A stretch of 64,000 bases of DNA from Paenibacillus gyeongsangnamensis (GTDB lineage Bacteria > Bacillota > Bacilli > Paenibacillales > NBRC-103111), in contig NZ_JAQAGZ010000010.1 in NCBI RefSeq assembly GCF_027533625.1, forward strand, positions 62,001-126,000, given 5' to 3'. A program made the translations under genes and the position numbers. A model generated the notes under the pieces. The model was not told where the DNA came from. It ran no database searches and saw nothing but the letters and a program-made list of their open reading frames with translations. Below, one piece after another: positions 17,283 through 25,649 of this stretch. The stretch's first letter is position 1; each line of letters begins with the position of its first letter.

Positions 17283-18161
17283 TTATTCTTTGACGGAACC
17301 GACCATGGCTCCCTTGGCGAAATGCTTTTGCAGAAAAGGGTAGACCAAGAGAATCGGTACGGTAGCGATGACAACCGCCGCCATCTTCAGCGTTTCCGGC
17401 GGAATCCGCTGCTCGGACATCATCTCGGCCGCCGCAGAACCGCCTGCCGCCGTGGAAGCGTCGATCAGCATGTTTTGCAGCAATACCTGAAGCGGATGCT
17501 TCGTAAAATCATTGATGTATAAGAGCGCCGTAAAAAAGGTGTTCCAATAAGCTACGGCGTAAAACAACCCGAATGCGGCAAGCGAAGGCAGCGATAACGG
17601 CAAGATGATCCGGTACCAAACGCTGATATCGTTACAGCCATCGATTCTCGCTGCTTCTTCGAGGCTTGCCGGAATACTGTCGAAGAAGCCTTTCATCAGT
17701 AAAATATACCATCCGCTGGTCAGTACCGGTAAAATCAGCGACCAAGTGCTGTTGATAAGATGCAAGTCCCGTACCAGCAAATACGGCGGTATAATCCCCG
17801 GATTGAATAAGGTGGTCAGAAGGATCAGCAGCATCATCCATTTGCGTCCCTGCAATCTTTTGCGCGATATGGCGTAGGAAAGGCAGGAGGTGACGAGTAA
17901 GCTGAGCACCGTGCCGACAACCGCCAGAAATACACTGTTTCCTATAGCATGAAGAAAAGCATCGGTGGACATTAAGTATTTGTAGGAAGCCAAACTCCAT
18001 TTCGCCGGAAGCAGCCTGATTTCATTCGACGAATAAACCGAAGGATCCGTGAATGAAACGGCAAAGACATAGTAGAGCGGGAAGAAAGTAATAATGCCGA
18101 TGACTCCGAGAAGGAAGACATTCACCACATTGAAGACGCGGTCACTTCTGTTTTGTATCAC
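17283..18161 (-). CDS. Carbohydrate ABC transporter permease (LplC/YtcP type)
   Basis: This 292-residue permease has six predicted helices and the MalG-type EAA loop (EEAARIDGCNDISVWYRIILPLS near residue 185). The sequence FNPGIIPPYLLVRDLHLINS is typical of the LplC/YtcP group. It pairs with the LplB-type permease encoded just upstream. No ATPase is present, as usual for this family, which shares an MsmX-type ATPase encoded elsewhere. The GTG start follows GGAGGGG. Confidence 0.92.
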   Translation of the reverse strand: MIQNRSDRVFNVVNVFLLGVIGIITFFPLYYVFAVSFTDPSVYSSNEIRLLPAKWSLASYKYLMSTDAFLHAIGNSVFLAVVGTVLSLLVTSCLSYAISRKRLQGRKWMMLLILLTTLFNPGIIPPYLLVRDLHLINSTWSLILPVLTSGWYILLMKGFFDSIPASLEEAARIDGCNDISVWYRIILPLSLPSLAAFGLFYAVAYWNTFFTALLYINDFTKHPLQVLLQNMLIDASTAAGGSAAAEMMSEQRIPPETLKMAAVVIATVPILLVYPFLQKHFAKGAMVGSVKE

Positions 18162-18181
18162 GGTCTGGCCCCTCCTTCATG

Positions 18182-19156
18182 TTAATATACGCCTTCTTCG
18201 CCGAATTTTTTGGCAAGCTTGTTCGCCCCGATGACCAGCAGAAGCCCGACGACGGATTTAAACAGCCCGACAGCCGTACTATAGCTGAATTGTCCCTGCT
18301 TTACACCCAAGCGGTACACATACGTATCGAAAACATCCGCAACCTCGGAGACGGCGCCGTTCATCATTAGGAAGACTTGCTCGAAACCGACGTCCATAAT
18401 ATGACCTAGCCGTAAGATCAACAAAATAATGATCACCGACCGGATACCGGGCAAGGTGACATGCCACATTTGGCGAAAACGGCCTGCTCCATCCATCTTG
18501 GCTGCTTCATACAGCTGAGGATCGATGCTCGCCATGGCAGCCAGGAAGATGATCGTTCCCCATCCGGCATCCTTCCAGATGGACTGTGCCGTGAGCATCC
18601 CCCAAAAATAATTTTTGTTCGTCAAGAAATCGATTTTGGAGAACCCTAAGCTGACAAGGATTTGATTAACCGCTCCATCACCTGTCGAAAATAAGAGGAA
18701 AGTAATCCCTACAATGATGACCCAGGAGAGAAAGTGCGGCAAATAAACGATGGATTGAATGATTTTTTTGTACATCGCGTTTCTCACTTCGTTAAGCATC
18801 AGGGACAAAACAATCGGCAGCGGAAAGAAAAGAACCAAAGACAGGGCGTTAATCGCTAACGTATTGCGGAACAGTACGAGAAAATCCGGATTCGAGAAGA
18901 AACGTTGAAAGTGCTCCAATCCCACCCAAGGACTCCCTGTGACTCCTTGGTAGGGGGAATAGTTCTGAAAGGAAATGACAATTCCCCACATCGGCACATA
19001 ACGGAATATAAGAAAATAAAGCAGGCCTGGCAGCGCCAATACATATAAGAATCGGTCTCGTACGATTCCCGTCCAAATCTGCTTAATTCGGCCCGTTCTT
19101 ATATCACCCTTACTTTGGGATGACGCGTGAGTAACCGGTTTCAAAGTTGAATCCAT
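18182..19156 (-). CDS. Carbohydrate ABC transporter permease (LplB type)
   Basis: This 324-residue permease has an N-terminal cytoplasmic tail and then six helices. FLIFRYVPMWGIVISFQNYSP and the EAA loop YEAAKMDGAGRFRQMWHVTLP are typical of LplB. It is the first gene of the operon lplB-lplC-lipoprotein-regulator. The ATG follows GGAGGG. The upstream gap (19157-19402) holds a possible promoter on the minus strand (TTGCCG, 17 bases, TAGATT). Confidence 0.92.
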   Translation of the reverse strand: MDSTLKPVTHASSQSKGDIRTGRIKQIWTGIVRDRFLYVLALPGLLYFLIFRYVPMWGIVISFQNYSPYQGVTGSPWVGLEHFQRFFSNPDFLVLFRNTLAINALSLVLFFPLPIVLSLMLNEVRNAMYKKIIQSIVYLPHFLSWVIIVGITFLLFSTGDGAVNQILVSLGFSKIDFLTNKNYFWGMLTAQSIWKDAGWGTIIFLAAMASIDPQLYEAAKMDGAGRFRQMWHVTLPGIRSVIIILLILRLGHIMDVGFEQVFLMMNGAVSEVADVFDTYVYRLGVKQGQFSYSTAVGLFKSVVGLLLVIGANKLAKKFGEEGVY

Positions 19157-19334
19157 GAAGTCTGCCCTCCGTTCACATGGTAGTTGGTATTACAATCGGA
19201 ACGCTGAATTTAATCTACACCGGAGCCCCGTTTCCGGCAATCATCCATTTTTGTAACGCCGATTTTAAGGCATAGGAAGGGTTTACGGATCAATTTCCTG
19301 GCATTGATTTTTTTTGTCCCGGAACACAAACAAT

Positions 19335-19368
19335 GCCCTTCCGGCTTCCTGCTGGGAAGCGAAAGGGC
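19335..19368 (-). terminator. Probable terminator of the CadC-like gene
   Basis: A 14-base stem (GCCCTTTCGCTTCC with GGAAGCCGGAAGGGC) lies about 35 bases after the repressor stop on the minus strand. The T-rich tail is weak. Confidence 0.5.
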
Positions 19369-19402
19369 TGAAAAGTTTGCTTTCACGTTATTTGATCCTA
19401 GC

Positions 19403-19774
19403 TTACTCATGTCCGATATGATGCAGCGTCTGAAGGAAAATTTGTTCAATATGCGTGTCATCGAGCGAGTAGAAAACGGTTTTGCCTACTTTCCGGCGTT
19501 TGACGATGCGCATATTTCGCAAGGACCTTAGCTGATGGGAGATCGCCGATTGTCCCATGTTCATTAAGACCGTCAGATCGTGGACGCACAATTCCTTTTG
19601 AAGCAAGGCATCAATGATGCGGATTCGCGTAGGGTCGCTGAAGGCTTTGAACCAATCCGCCATATGAACGGCCGAAGTCGGGCTCATCATGGCCGATTTT
19701 ATCAAATGAAGGTCCTGTTCGGAACCGGAGCACGCATCATCGCATTCCTCTGCGGGCATAACATGTTGATCCAT
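19403..19774 (-). CDS. CadC/CzrA-like ArsR-family metal repressor
   Basis: This 123-residue ArsR regulator carries the metal-site motif ELCVHDL and the recognition helix GQSAISHQLRSLRNM. A cysteine-containing N-terminal arm (EECDDACSG) resembles CadC, whose N-terminal Cys residues bind Cd, Pb or Zn. C-terminal histidines (LHHIGHE) may add an alpha-5 site. The ATG at 19774 follows GGTGGA; longer in-frame versions have no leader support. It is divergent from the P-type ATPase, with the operator between them, so metal binding would release both genes. Confidence 0.88.
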   Translation of the reverse strand: MDQHVMPAEECDDACSGSEQDLHLIKSAMMSPTSAVHMADWFKAFSDPTRIRIIDALLQKELCVHDLTVLMNMGQSAISHQLRSLRNMRIVKRRKVGKTVFYSLDDTHIEQIFLQTLHHIGHE

Positions 19775-19875
19775 TCTTCCACCTACCTGTTCTCCATGGC
19801 TGTTTCTATTATAACGAATTTTTGTATTAAGCAAAATCATTACTATTAATGGAGATAAGTCGGGCGCAGGAATGG

Positions 19876-19934
19876 TTGACGGGAACTTGCAGACAGCACT
19901 ATAATGAACATAACATATGAATATATACTCATAT
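19876..19934 (+). promoter_or_regulatory. Promoter and CadC-type operator of the metal ATPase
   Basis: TTGACG (19876-19881), 18 bases, TATAAT (19900-19905). The inverted repeat ATATGA-N8-TCATAT (19915-19934) starts about three bases past the expected transcription start and has the A/T-rich form of SmtB/CadC operators. Several apparent in-frame starts (from 19904) lie in or before the operator and cannot be used. Confidence 0.75.
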
Positions 19935-19972
19935 ATTATGAATTGATGGAATCGGGTAGGAGGATGGGGCTC

Positions 19973-22174
19973 TTGAACCAAGGACAAGGCATAACCAAAG
20001 TCGAGCTGCTGCTCGAAGGATTGGATTGCGCCAACTGCGCGATGAAAATTGAGAACGGCGTTAAAAAAGTAGAAGGCGTGGCCTCGTGCGCCGTCAATGT
20101 GATGACGAAGACCCTAACGATAGAGACCGCTGCGAACCGGAGTGAAGAGACGGTTGCCGAGGCGATCCGAACGGTTAACCGGATCGAACGGCATATTGCC
20201 GTATCCGTAAAGGGGAAGCCGGTGGGAAGAGGAGCCGCCTCCGAGCATCAAGATGAGCATCGGGATGTTAAGGACGAACACAAACCGCATTCGCATGAGC
20301 ACGGACTGAACAAAAAACTGATCATCCGCTTGGCAGCAGGAGCCCTTCTAACCGGAATTGGAATGACGGCTCCCTTATCCGGGTGGCCGGAGCTTGGTTT
20401 GTACCTGGCGGCCTATCTCCTGATCGGCGGCGACGTTGTATTACGGGCTGTTAAAAACATCATCCGCGGCCAAGTGTTCGATGAATATTTCCTGATGTCG
20501 GTCGCCACGATCGGCGCTTTTGCGATTGGGCAGTATCCGGAAGGCGTTGCGGTGATGCTGTTCTACCAGCTCGGGGAGCTGCTTCAGGGCATGGCCGTCA
20601 ACCGTTCCCGTAAGTCGATCAGCTCGCTTATGAACATTAGGCCGGACTATGCCAACCTGAAGACCGGAACCGAGACCAAGCGGGTGCCGCCGGAGGCGGT
20701 AAGCATCGGCGATTACATTATCGTAAGGCCCGGTGAAAAGGTGCCTCTGGACGGCGAAGTGGTCGAGGGCAGCTCCATGATTGATACGTCTGCGCTGACG
20801 GGCGAATCGGTGCCGCGGGAAGTTGAAATCGGAAGCAGCGTGCTTAGCGGATTCATAAACAAAAACGGTGTGCTGACCGTTAAAGTAACCAAGGGTTTCG
20901 GGGAATCCACCGTCTCGAAAATTCTGGAATTAGTCGAGCATGCAAGCAGCCAAAAAGCTCGGACTGAAAGTTTTATCACCAAATTTGCCCGTTATTATAC
21001 GCCGGTCGTCGTCATTATAGCTCATCTGTTGGCCGTCGTTCCTCCTCTAGTCGTCAGCGGCGCTGTGTTCTCTGATTGGATTTACCGAGCGCTCGTGTTT
21101 CTTGTGATTTCCTGTCCTTGCGCGCTCGTGGTATCCATTCCTTTGGGCTTCTTTGGCGGCATCGGGGCAGCCTCTAAAGCCGGTATTCTCGTGAAAGGAA
21201 GCAATTATCTGGAAGCGCTGAACGATATCCGATATGTCGTATTCGATAAGACCGGTACGCTGACGAAAGGAGCGTTTAAAGTCATCGGCATCCATTCGCA
21301 AGGGGACCGCTCCAAGGAGGAGCTTCTCCATTACGCCGCCTATGCGGAGCTGCATTCCAGTCATCCCATCGCGGAATCGATTCGCGTAGCGTACGGGAAA
21401 GAAATGAAGGAAGAGCGGCTTACAGGCTATCATGAAATTCCGGGACATGGCATCCAGGTGTCGGTGCAGGGCGTAGAGGTACTGGCAGGCAACGCTAAGC
21501 TGATGAAGAAGGAGAACATCCCGTATGAGCAGCCTAAGGTCTCGGGGTCGATCGTTCATATCGCCATCGGACGAAAGTATGCCGGTTACCTTGTCATTGC
21601 TGACGAAGTGAAGGAGGATTCAGCGCAAGCCATCCGTTCATTGAAGCAGCTCGGGATTCGCAAGACCGTGATGCTGACCGGCGATGCCGGGGCGGTGGGG
21701 GAAGCGGTTGGCCGGGAGCTGGGCATCGACGAGGTGCATGCCGAGCTGCTTCCCCAGCATAAAGTCGAAGAGCTCGAGAAGCTGGAGAAGCATAAGCGGC
21801 CGAAAGAGAAAATCATGTTCGTGGGGGACGGCATTAACGATACCCCCGTGCTGGCCCGGGCGGACGTAGGCGTAGCCATGGGCGGATTAGGCTCGGACGC
21901 CGCCATTGAAGCGGCGGATATCGTCATCATGAACGACGAGCCTTCCAAAATCGCGGCTGCGATTTCCATTGCGAAGCGTACCCGCAGGATTGTTTGGCAA
22001 AATATTTGGTTTGCCCTGGGGATCAAAGCGGTATTTCTTCTTTGCGGCGCCTTCGGCATAGCCACCATGTGGGAGGCGGTGTTCTCCGACGTCGGCGTGA
22101 CCTTGCTGGCCGTTCTGAACGCGATGCGGGTACTCCGGGCGCCGGAAAACTCCCATCCAATTCAAGCCGGATGA
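19973..22174 (+). CDS. cadA: Cd2+/Zn2+/Pb2+-exporting P1B-type ATPase
   Basis: The protein has about 733 residues. An N-terminal heavy-metal domain with LDCANCAMK (CxxC) is followed by a His/Asp-rich linker (HQDEHRD, HSHEHG), a likely Zn/Cd buffer. The six to eight helices include the CPC metal site (SCPCALVVSIP near 382). The phosphorylation motif DKTGTLTKG is near 425, and the hinge GDGINDTPVLARADVGVAMG follows. CPC with these flanks indicates Zn/Cd/Pb export, not Cu. I place the start at TTG 19973, nine bases after AGGAGG. The divergent CadC-like repressor should control it. Confidence 0.9.
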   Translation: MNQGQGITKVELLLEGLDCANCAMKIENGVKKVEGVASCAVNVMTKTLTIETAANRSEETVAEAIRTVNRIERHIAVSVKGKPVGRGAASEHQDEHRDVKDEHKPHSHEHGLNKKLIIRLAAGALLTGIGMTAPLSGWPELGLYLAAYLLIGGDVVLRAVKNIIRGQVFDEYFLMSVATIGAFAIGQYPEGVAVMLFYQLGELLQGMAVNRSRKSISSLMNIRPDYANLKTGTETKRVPPEAVSIGDYIIVRPGEKVPLDGEVVEGSSMIDTSALTGESVPREVEIGSSVLSGFINKNGVLTVKVTKGFGESTVSKILELVEHASSQKARTESFITKFARYYTPVVVIIAHLLAVVPPLVVSGAVFSDWIYRALVFLVISCPCALVVSIPLGFFGGIGAASKAGILVKGSNYLEALNDIRYVVFDKTGTLTKGAFKVIGIHSQGDRSKEELLHYAAYAELHSSHPIAESIRVAYGKEMKEERLTGYHEIPGHGIQVSVQGVEVLAGNAKLMKKENIPYEQPKVSGSIVHIAIGRKYAGYLVIADEVKEDSAQAIRSLKQLGIRKTVMLTGDAGAVGEAVGRELGIDEVHAELLPQHKVEELEKLEKHKRPKEKIMFVGDGINDTPVLARADVGVAMGGLGSDAAIEAADIVIMNDEPSKIAAAISIAKRTRRIVWQNIWFALGIKAVFLLCGAFGIATMWEAVFSDVGVTLLAVLNAMRVLRAPENSHPIQAG

Positions 22175-22270
22175 CTTTAACAGCGGCTGGAACCCCATAC
22201 CCAACCCTCCTAAGCGCAATCGTAGGAATAAGCGCTAAAGGACTGTCCGGGGACACGGAGATTTTTCTTA

Positions 22271-22298
22271 TTTACCAATTTATGGGGTTTGGTATAAT
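22271..22298 (+). promoter_or_regulatory. Promoter of the GyrI-like gene
   Basis: TTTACC (22271-22276), 16 bases, TATAAT (22293-22298). A small palindrome TGTCC-GG-GGACA (22244-22255) followed by T-rich sequence just upstream may end the ATPase transcript. Confidence 0.55.
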
Positions 22299-22356
22299 GG
22301 CATAAAGGAAATCATGTCCAATTCCTGCGTAGGTAAAGCCATAAGGAGGCGTTGCG

Positions 22357-22863
22357 ATGGAGGCGCGGTTGGTATCTGGAGAAGCGCTTGAACTGTTAAC
22401 CGTCAAGGCGAAGGGGAGCATGAAACATTTTCAGCTTCCGAAAGATGTGCGCAGGGCGTGGCATGAACTGCAGGCCATCGTGGAACGGGACGGAGTCGAA
22501 TGGACGGAGAGGAACATAGGGTACGTATTGATTCCCCAGTGGATCACCGAGCCTCAAGAGGAGCTCGAGCTCCGGGTTGGAATCCGAATCGGCCGCGGGG
22601 AACGCACTCCGGATGGCACGGAGCGGCTTCACATTCCCGCGAGAACCTATGCCCTCCTGCCCTGCCGCGGCGACCGCGAGCAGATGAACCACGCGTATGC
22701 ATGGATTGATGAATGGATAGCCAGGGAAGGACTTAAAAAGGATACCGGCGATGGGGTATTTGGGATGGAGCCCAACCGGCTGATTCCGGTCAATCCGTTT
22801 GACATTCCAGCCGATACCATCGATCGGTTTGACTATGATATCATGATCGCGGTAAAAGAATAA
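22357..22863 (+). CDS. GyrI-like small-molecule-binding domain protein
   Basis: This 168-residue stand-alone effector-binding (GyrI/AraC_E_bind) domain protein has no DNA-binding part. Signs are the IPARTYALLPCRGD strand, the MNHAYAWIDEWIAREG helix and the DYDIMIAVKE ending. Such proteins bind hydrophobic or cationic small molecules, some acting in drug tolerance. The ligand is unknown. The ATG follows AAGGAGG at 8-base spacing. It has its own promoter and a strong terminator, so it is a single-gene unit. Confidence 0.78.
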   Translation: MEARLVSGEALELLTVKAKGSMKHFQLPKDVRRAWHELQAIVERDGVEWTERNIGYVLIPQWITEPQEELELRVGIRIGRGERTPDGTERLHIPARTYALLPCRGDREQMNHAYAWIDEWIAREGLKKDTGDGVFGMEPNRLIPVNPFDIPADTIDRFDYDIMIAVKE

Positions 22864-22874
22864 GCACATGTAAC

Positions 22875-22903
22875 AGGCACCGCTTATCGTCGGTGCCTTT
22901 TTT
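22875..22903 (+). terminator. Terminator of the GyrI-like gene
   Basis: AGGCACCG pairs perfectly with CGGTGCCT across an 8-base loop and is followed by TTTTT. Confidence 0.9.
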
Positions 22904-22909
22904 CGCGGC

Positions 22910-22962
22910 TTGTGCTTCTATCGAAGGGGACTATAATAAGGGAGTAGGAGACCGTGGTCTCC
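22910..22962 (+). promoter_or_regulatory. Candidate deoR promoter with 16-bp palindrome
   Basis: TTGTGC (22910-22915), 16 bases, TATAAT (22932-22937). The palindrome GGAGACCGTGGTCTCC (22947-22962) lies just past the expected transcription start. A near copy, GGAGACCGCAGTCTCC, is at 23180-23195. They differ from the DeoR-type operator at deoC, so the binding factor is unknown. Confidence 0.5.
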
Positions 22963-23009
22963 AGGGATTGACGAAAAACCCTGATATGCGGAAAAAATGC
23001 TAAGGTATA

Positions 23010-23130
23010 GGTGGGGTATCCCCTGTAGGAGCGATAGCGTCCGCCTTTGTTATCGGAAAATGACTGCCGGATAGCGAAATAAATTAAAAATTTTCCGATA
23101 ACAACAGCGGCCGGAAGGGGATACCCTACC
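23010..23130. repeat. Long imperfect inverted repeat in the deoR leader
   Basis: GGTGGGGTATCCCCT (23010-23024) pairs with AGGGGATACCCTACC (23116-23130), and TTGTTATCGGAAAAT (23047-23061) pairs perfectly with ATTTTCCGATAACAA (23090-23104). The arms would make a 121-nt hairpin or cruciform. With the flanking palindromes at 22947 and 23180 the unit spans about 249 bp. It has no coding content and may be a mobile-element remnant or an RNA leader. Confidence 0.75.
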
Positions 23131-23232
23131 GGGACACCGTGGTATATCTTTCCAATACATGGGTTTCTCAATAGCTTGAGGAGACCGCAGTCTCCCCGGA
23201 ACGGAAAACTAACAAGAAGCGGGTTGGAATCG

Positions 23233-24168
23233 ATGGATGATGAGAAACAGCGGTTAAGCATCGAAGCGGCGAGGCTTTATTACCTCTCCGATTACAGTCA
23301 GCAGGATATCGCGACAAGGCTCGGCGTCTCCCGTCCGACCGTTTCCAGGCTGCTTCAGCATGCCAAAGAACGCGGCTACGTTCGTATCGACATCGTGGAC
23401 CCACTCGAGGATTTGGACGCACTGGGCCATGATTTGAGAATAAAGTATATGCTGGATACGGTACTCGTCTGCTATTCGCCGACGGGCGAATACCAGGAAA
23501 TTCAGAAGCATATCAGCCGGAGAGCCGCGGAGTATCTCTATGAGACGGTGCAGGATAAAGATATCATCGGGGTTACCTGGGGAACCACGATGTACTCGGT
23601 GGCGCGCCAGCTGCAGCCGAAGCAGGTGAGAGGCGTGGAGGTCGTTCAGCTTAAAGGCGGTGTAAGTCATTCTCACGTAAATACGTTTGCCGCGGAAACG
23701 GTCAATTTGTTCGCCGAAGCGTTCCATACGGCTCCCCGATATTTGCCGCTCCCGGTCGTATTCGACAATATCGCCGTAAAAGAGATGGTAGAGAAGGATC
23801 GGCATATTCAGCGGATCATGGAGCTGGGCCGGCAGGCCAACATTGCGGTGTTTACGGTAGGGACCGTCAGAGAGGATGCGCTGCTGTTCCGACTCGGCTA
23901 CTTCAATAAAGAAGAGCAGGAGCTTCTTCAGCGGATCGGTGCCGGGGATATATGCTCAAGGTTCTTCGATGCTGAGGGCCGCATTTGCAGCGAAGAGATC
24001 GACAACCGTACCGTAGGGATGAACCTGTCGGACCTGCGGAACAAGGAGAAATCGATTCTCGTAGCCGGCGGACAGCGGAAGATCGATGCGATCCGGGCCG
24101 CATTGACCGGCAAATATGCCAACATTTTGGTGACGGATCAGTACACGGCCCAAGCTTTATTAAGGTAA
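23233..24168 (+). CDS. deoR: SorC/DeoR-type deoxyribonucleoside regulator
   Basis: This 311-residue SorC-family regulator has an N-terminal helix-turn-helix (YSQQDIATRLGVSRPTVSRLL, residues ~18-40) and a sugar-binding domain (DIIGVTWGTTMYSVARQL, VVQLKGGV, ILVAGGQRKIDAIRAAL). The B. subtilis homologue represses the dra-nupC-pdp operon until deoxyribose-5-phosphate binds. Here it lies directly before deoC and the rest of the pathway. The ATG at 23233 has only a weak leader (GGGTTGGA); an in-frame ATG at 23176 lies before the right-hand palindrome and gives an unconserved extension. Confidence 0.9.
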   Translation: MDDEKQRLSIEAARLYYLSDYSQQDIATRLGVSRPTVSRLLQHAKERGYVRIDIVDPLEDLDALGHDLRIKYMLDTVLVCYSPTGEYQEIQKHISRRAAEYLYETVQDKDIIGVTWGTTMYSVARQLQPKQVRGVEVVQLKGGVSHSHVNTFAAETVNLFAEAFHTAPRYLPLPVVFDNIAVKEMVEKDRHIQRIMELGRQANIAVFTVGTVREDALLFRLGYFNKEEQELLQRIGAGDICSRFFDAEGRICSEEIDNRTVGMNLSDLRNKEKSILVAGGQRKIDAIRAALTGKYANILVTDQYTAQALLR

Positions 24169-24210
24169 GTCTTCATGGAGTACTAATCCTGAACCGAATC
24201 CTATCGGGCA

Positions 24211-24283
24211 CAAGCCTGCCGCGGCTGCGGCAGGCTTGTTTTGCGTGCGGAAGGCATACGAATGGAGTATGCCTTCTTTTTCT
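24211..24283 (+). terminator. Two tandem terminators after deoR
   Basis: First hairpin CAAGCCTGCCGC/GCGGCAGGCTTG (24211-24238) with TTTT. Second hairpin AAGGCATAC/GTATGCCTT (24251-24275) with CTTTTTC. They separate deoR from the deoC operon promoter. Confidence 0.88.
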
Positions 24284-24285
24284 CA

Positions 24286-24384
24286 AGTTCATCTGAACAT
24301 AATTTCATTTACCATTTTACATTTGTTCATGTCCGTGCTATGATAGTCATGCAGTCATCCATTAATGATTTGAAAACGCATAAT
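24286..24384 (+). promoter_or_regulatory. deoC operon promoter with DeoR operator and cre-like site
   Basis: TTTACA (24316-24321), 17 bases, TATGAT (24339-24344). Upstream, TGAACATAATTTCA (24294-24307) differs by one base from the core of the B. subtilis DeoR operator as I recall it. Extra TTCAT half-sites follow at 24304 and 24326, the spaced arrangement described for that repressor. TGAAAACGCATAAT (24371-24384), downstream of the start, matches the cre consensus at 12 of 14 positions. Repression by DeoR and CcpA is therefore likely. Confidence 0.75.
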
Positions 24385-24459
24385 ATGCGTACGAATGCAG
24401 AAGAATGAAAGAGACTCTTGCGTTGTACGTTATTTTCTAACTGCATATAAAGGAGCGAA

Positions 24460-25131
24460 ATGAACATGAATTTAGCGGGAATGATCGACCACACGCTGCT
24501 GCGGGCGGATGCGACCAAGGCGGAGATTACGAAGCTGACGGAAGAGGCGAAGAAATATACGTTCGCTTCGGTTTGCGTAAATCCGGCCTGGGTGGCCTAT
24601 GCGGCCGAACAGCTGTCGGGGACCGAGGTGAAGGTGTGCACGGTGATCGGGTTTCCGCTCGGAGCCTCGACCTCGGCTGTAAAAGCCTTTGAAGCGAAGG
24701 ACGCGATTGCGAACGGCGCGACCGAGGTCGATATGGTCATCAATATCGGAGCGTTGAAGGACGGAAACAACGAGCTTGTTGAGAAGGACATCCGCGTGGT
24801 TGTCGAAGCGGCGGCAGGCAAGGCGCTGGTGAAGGTCATTATCGAAACCTCCCTTTTGACCGACGAGGAAAAAACGCGCGCCTGCGAGCTTGCGGTCAAG
24901 GCCGGCGCTGATTTTGTCAAAACGTCCACAGGCTTCTCCACGGGCGGAGCGACGCCGGAGGATGTAGCGCTGATGCGCAAGACCGTCGGCGAGAAGACTG
25001 GCGTGAAGGCTTCCGGCGGCGTGCGCAGCCTGGAAGACATGATGAAGATGATCGAAGCGGGCGCTACCCGGATCGGGGCCAGCTCCGGCGTGAAAATTAT
25101 GGAGGGCGGCCAATCCGCCTCATCTTATTAA
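24460..25131 (+). CDS. deoC: Deoxyribose-phosphate aldolase
   Basis: This 223-residue class I aldolase splits 2-deoxyribose-5-phosphate into acetaldehyde and glyceraldehyde-3-phosphate. The Schiff-base lysines are visible in [10 protein letters not shown] and FVKTSTGFS. The N-terminal [11 protein letters not shown] and the ending [12 protein letters not shown] are typical. The ATG follows AAGGAG at 5-base spacing; a second ATG at 24466 is possible. It is the first gene of the catabolic operon, fed by DeoB and by the nucleoside phosphorylases encoded downstream. Confidence 0.97.
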   Translation: MNMNLAGMIDHTLLRADATKAEITKLTEEAKKYTFASVCVNPAWVAYAAEQLSGTEVKVCTVIGFPLGASTSAVKAFEAKDAIANGATEVDMVINIGALKDGNNELVEKDIRVVVEAAAGKALVKVIIETSLLTDEEKTRACELAVKAGADFVKTSTGFSTGGATPEDVALMRKTVGEKTGVKASGGVRSLEDMMKMIEAGATRIGASSGVKIMEGGQSASSY

Positions 25132-25164
25132 GCTTAACACCCCCAATCCAAGGAGGTAATGAGG

Positions 25165-25560
25165 ATGAAAGAGCAGCTGATTAGGCAAGCCATCGAAGCG
25201 CGCAAACAGGCATATACTCCTTATTCGCATTTTCCGGTAGGCGCCGCGCTGGTATCCGGCGGGAAAGTATACCAGGGCTGCAACATTGAGAATGCCTCCT
25301 TCGGTTTGACTAACTGCGCGGAGCGGACGGCCGTCTTCAAGGCGGTCTCCGAAGGCAACCGCAAGATCGAAGCGATCGCGGTCGTCGCCGATACGGACGG
25401 GCCGGTATCCCCATGCGGGGCCTGCCGTCAGGTGCTGGCGGAATTTTGCGACCACGATACCAAGATTTATTTAACAAATCTCCACGGGAATACTGAGGAG
25501 TGGACGATGGCCCAGCTGCTTCCGGGGGCGTTTCAAGCCGGAGATATGAAGAAGAATTAA
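25165..25560 (+). CDS. cdd: Cytidine deaminase
   Basis: This small tetrameric-type cytidine deaminase (131 residues from ATG 25165; an ATG at 25159 sits too close to the AGGAGG). The zinc site is NCAERTAVF and PCGACRQVL, with the catalytic Glu in CAE. It converts cytidine and deoxycytidine to uridine and deoxyuridine, feeding Pdp. It lies about 30 bases behind deoC and is co-transcribed. Confidence 0.96.
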   Translation: MKEQLIRQAIEARKQAYTPYSHFPVGAALVSGGKVYQGCNIENASFGLTNCAERTAVFKAVSEGNRKIEAIAVVADTDGPVSPCGACRQVLAEFCDHDTKIYLTNLHGNTEEWTMAQLLPGAFQAGDMKKN

Positions 25561-25592
25561 TCCCTTCGGGATCTTTCTTCTTACAAGCGTGT

Positions 25593-25606
25593 TGTAAGCG
25601 CTTAAG
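25593..25606 (+). promoter_or_regulatory. Second cre-like site ahead of nupC
   Basis: TGTAAGCGCTTAAG matches 12 of 14 positions of the cre consensus. The right part is also one arm of a small hairpin (CTTACAA/TTGTAAG, about 25580-25598), so a structural role in the cdd-nupC gap is an alternative. Confidence 0.4.
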
Positions 25607-25649
25607 AAAGGAACACTTAGAATACATTCACAGTGGAGGAATACACATC

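Noticed and set aside
19904..19972. Upstream ATG starts for the metal ATPase
   Set aside because: They fall within the -10 and operator, upstream of or at the transcription start; TTG 19973 has proper spacing from AGGAGG.
22947..22962. GGAGACC palindrome as the DeoR operator
   Set aside because: The deoC promoter carries a near-exact match to the known B. subtilis DeoR operator, and it is unlike this palindrome.
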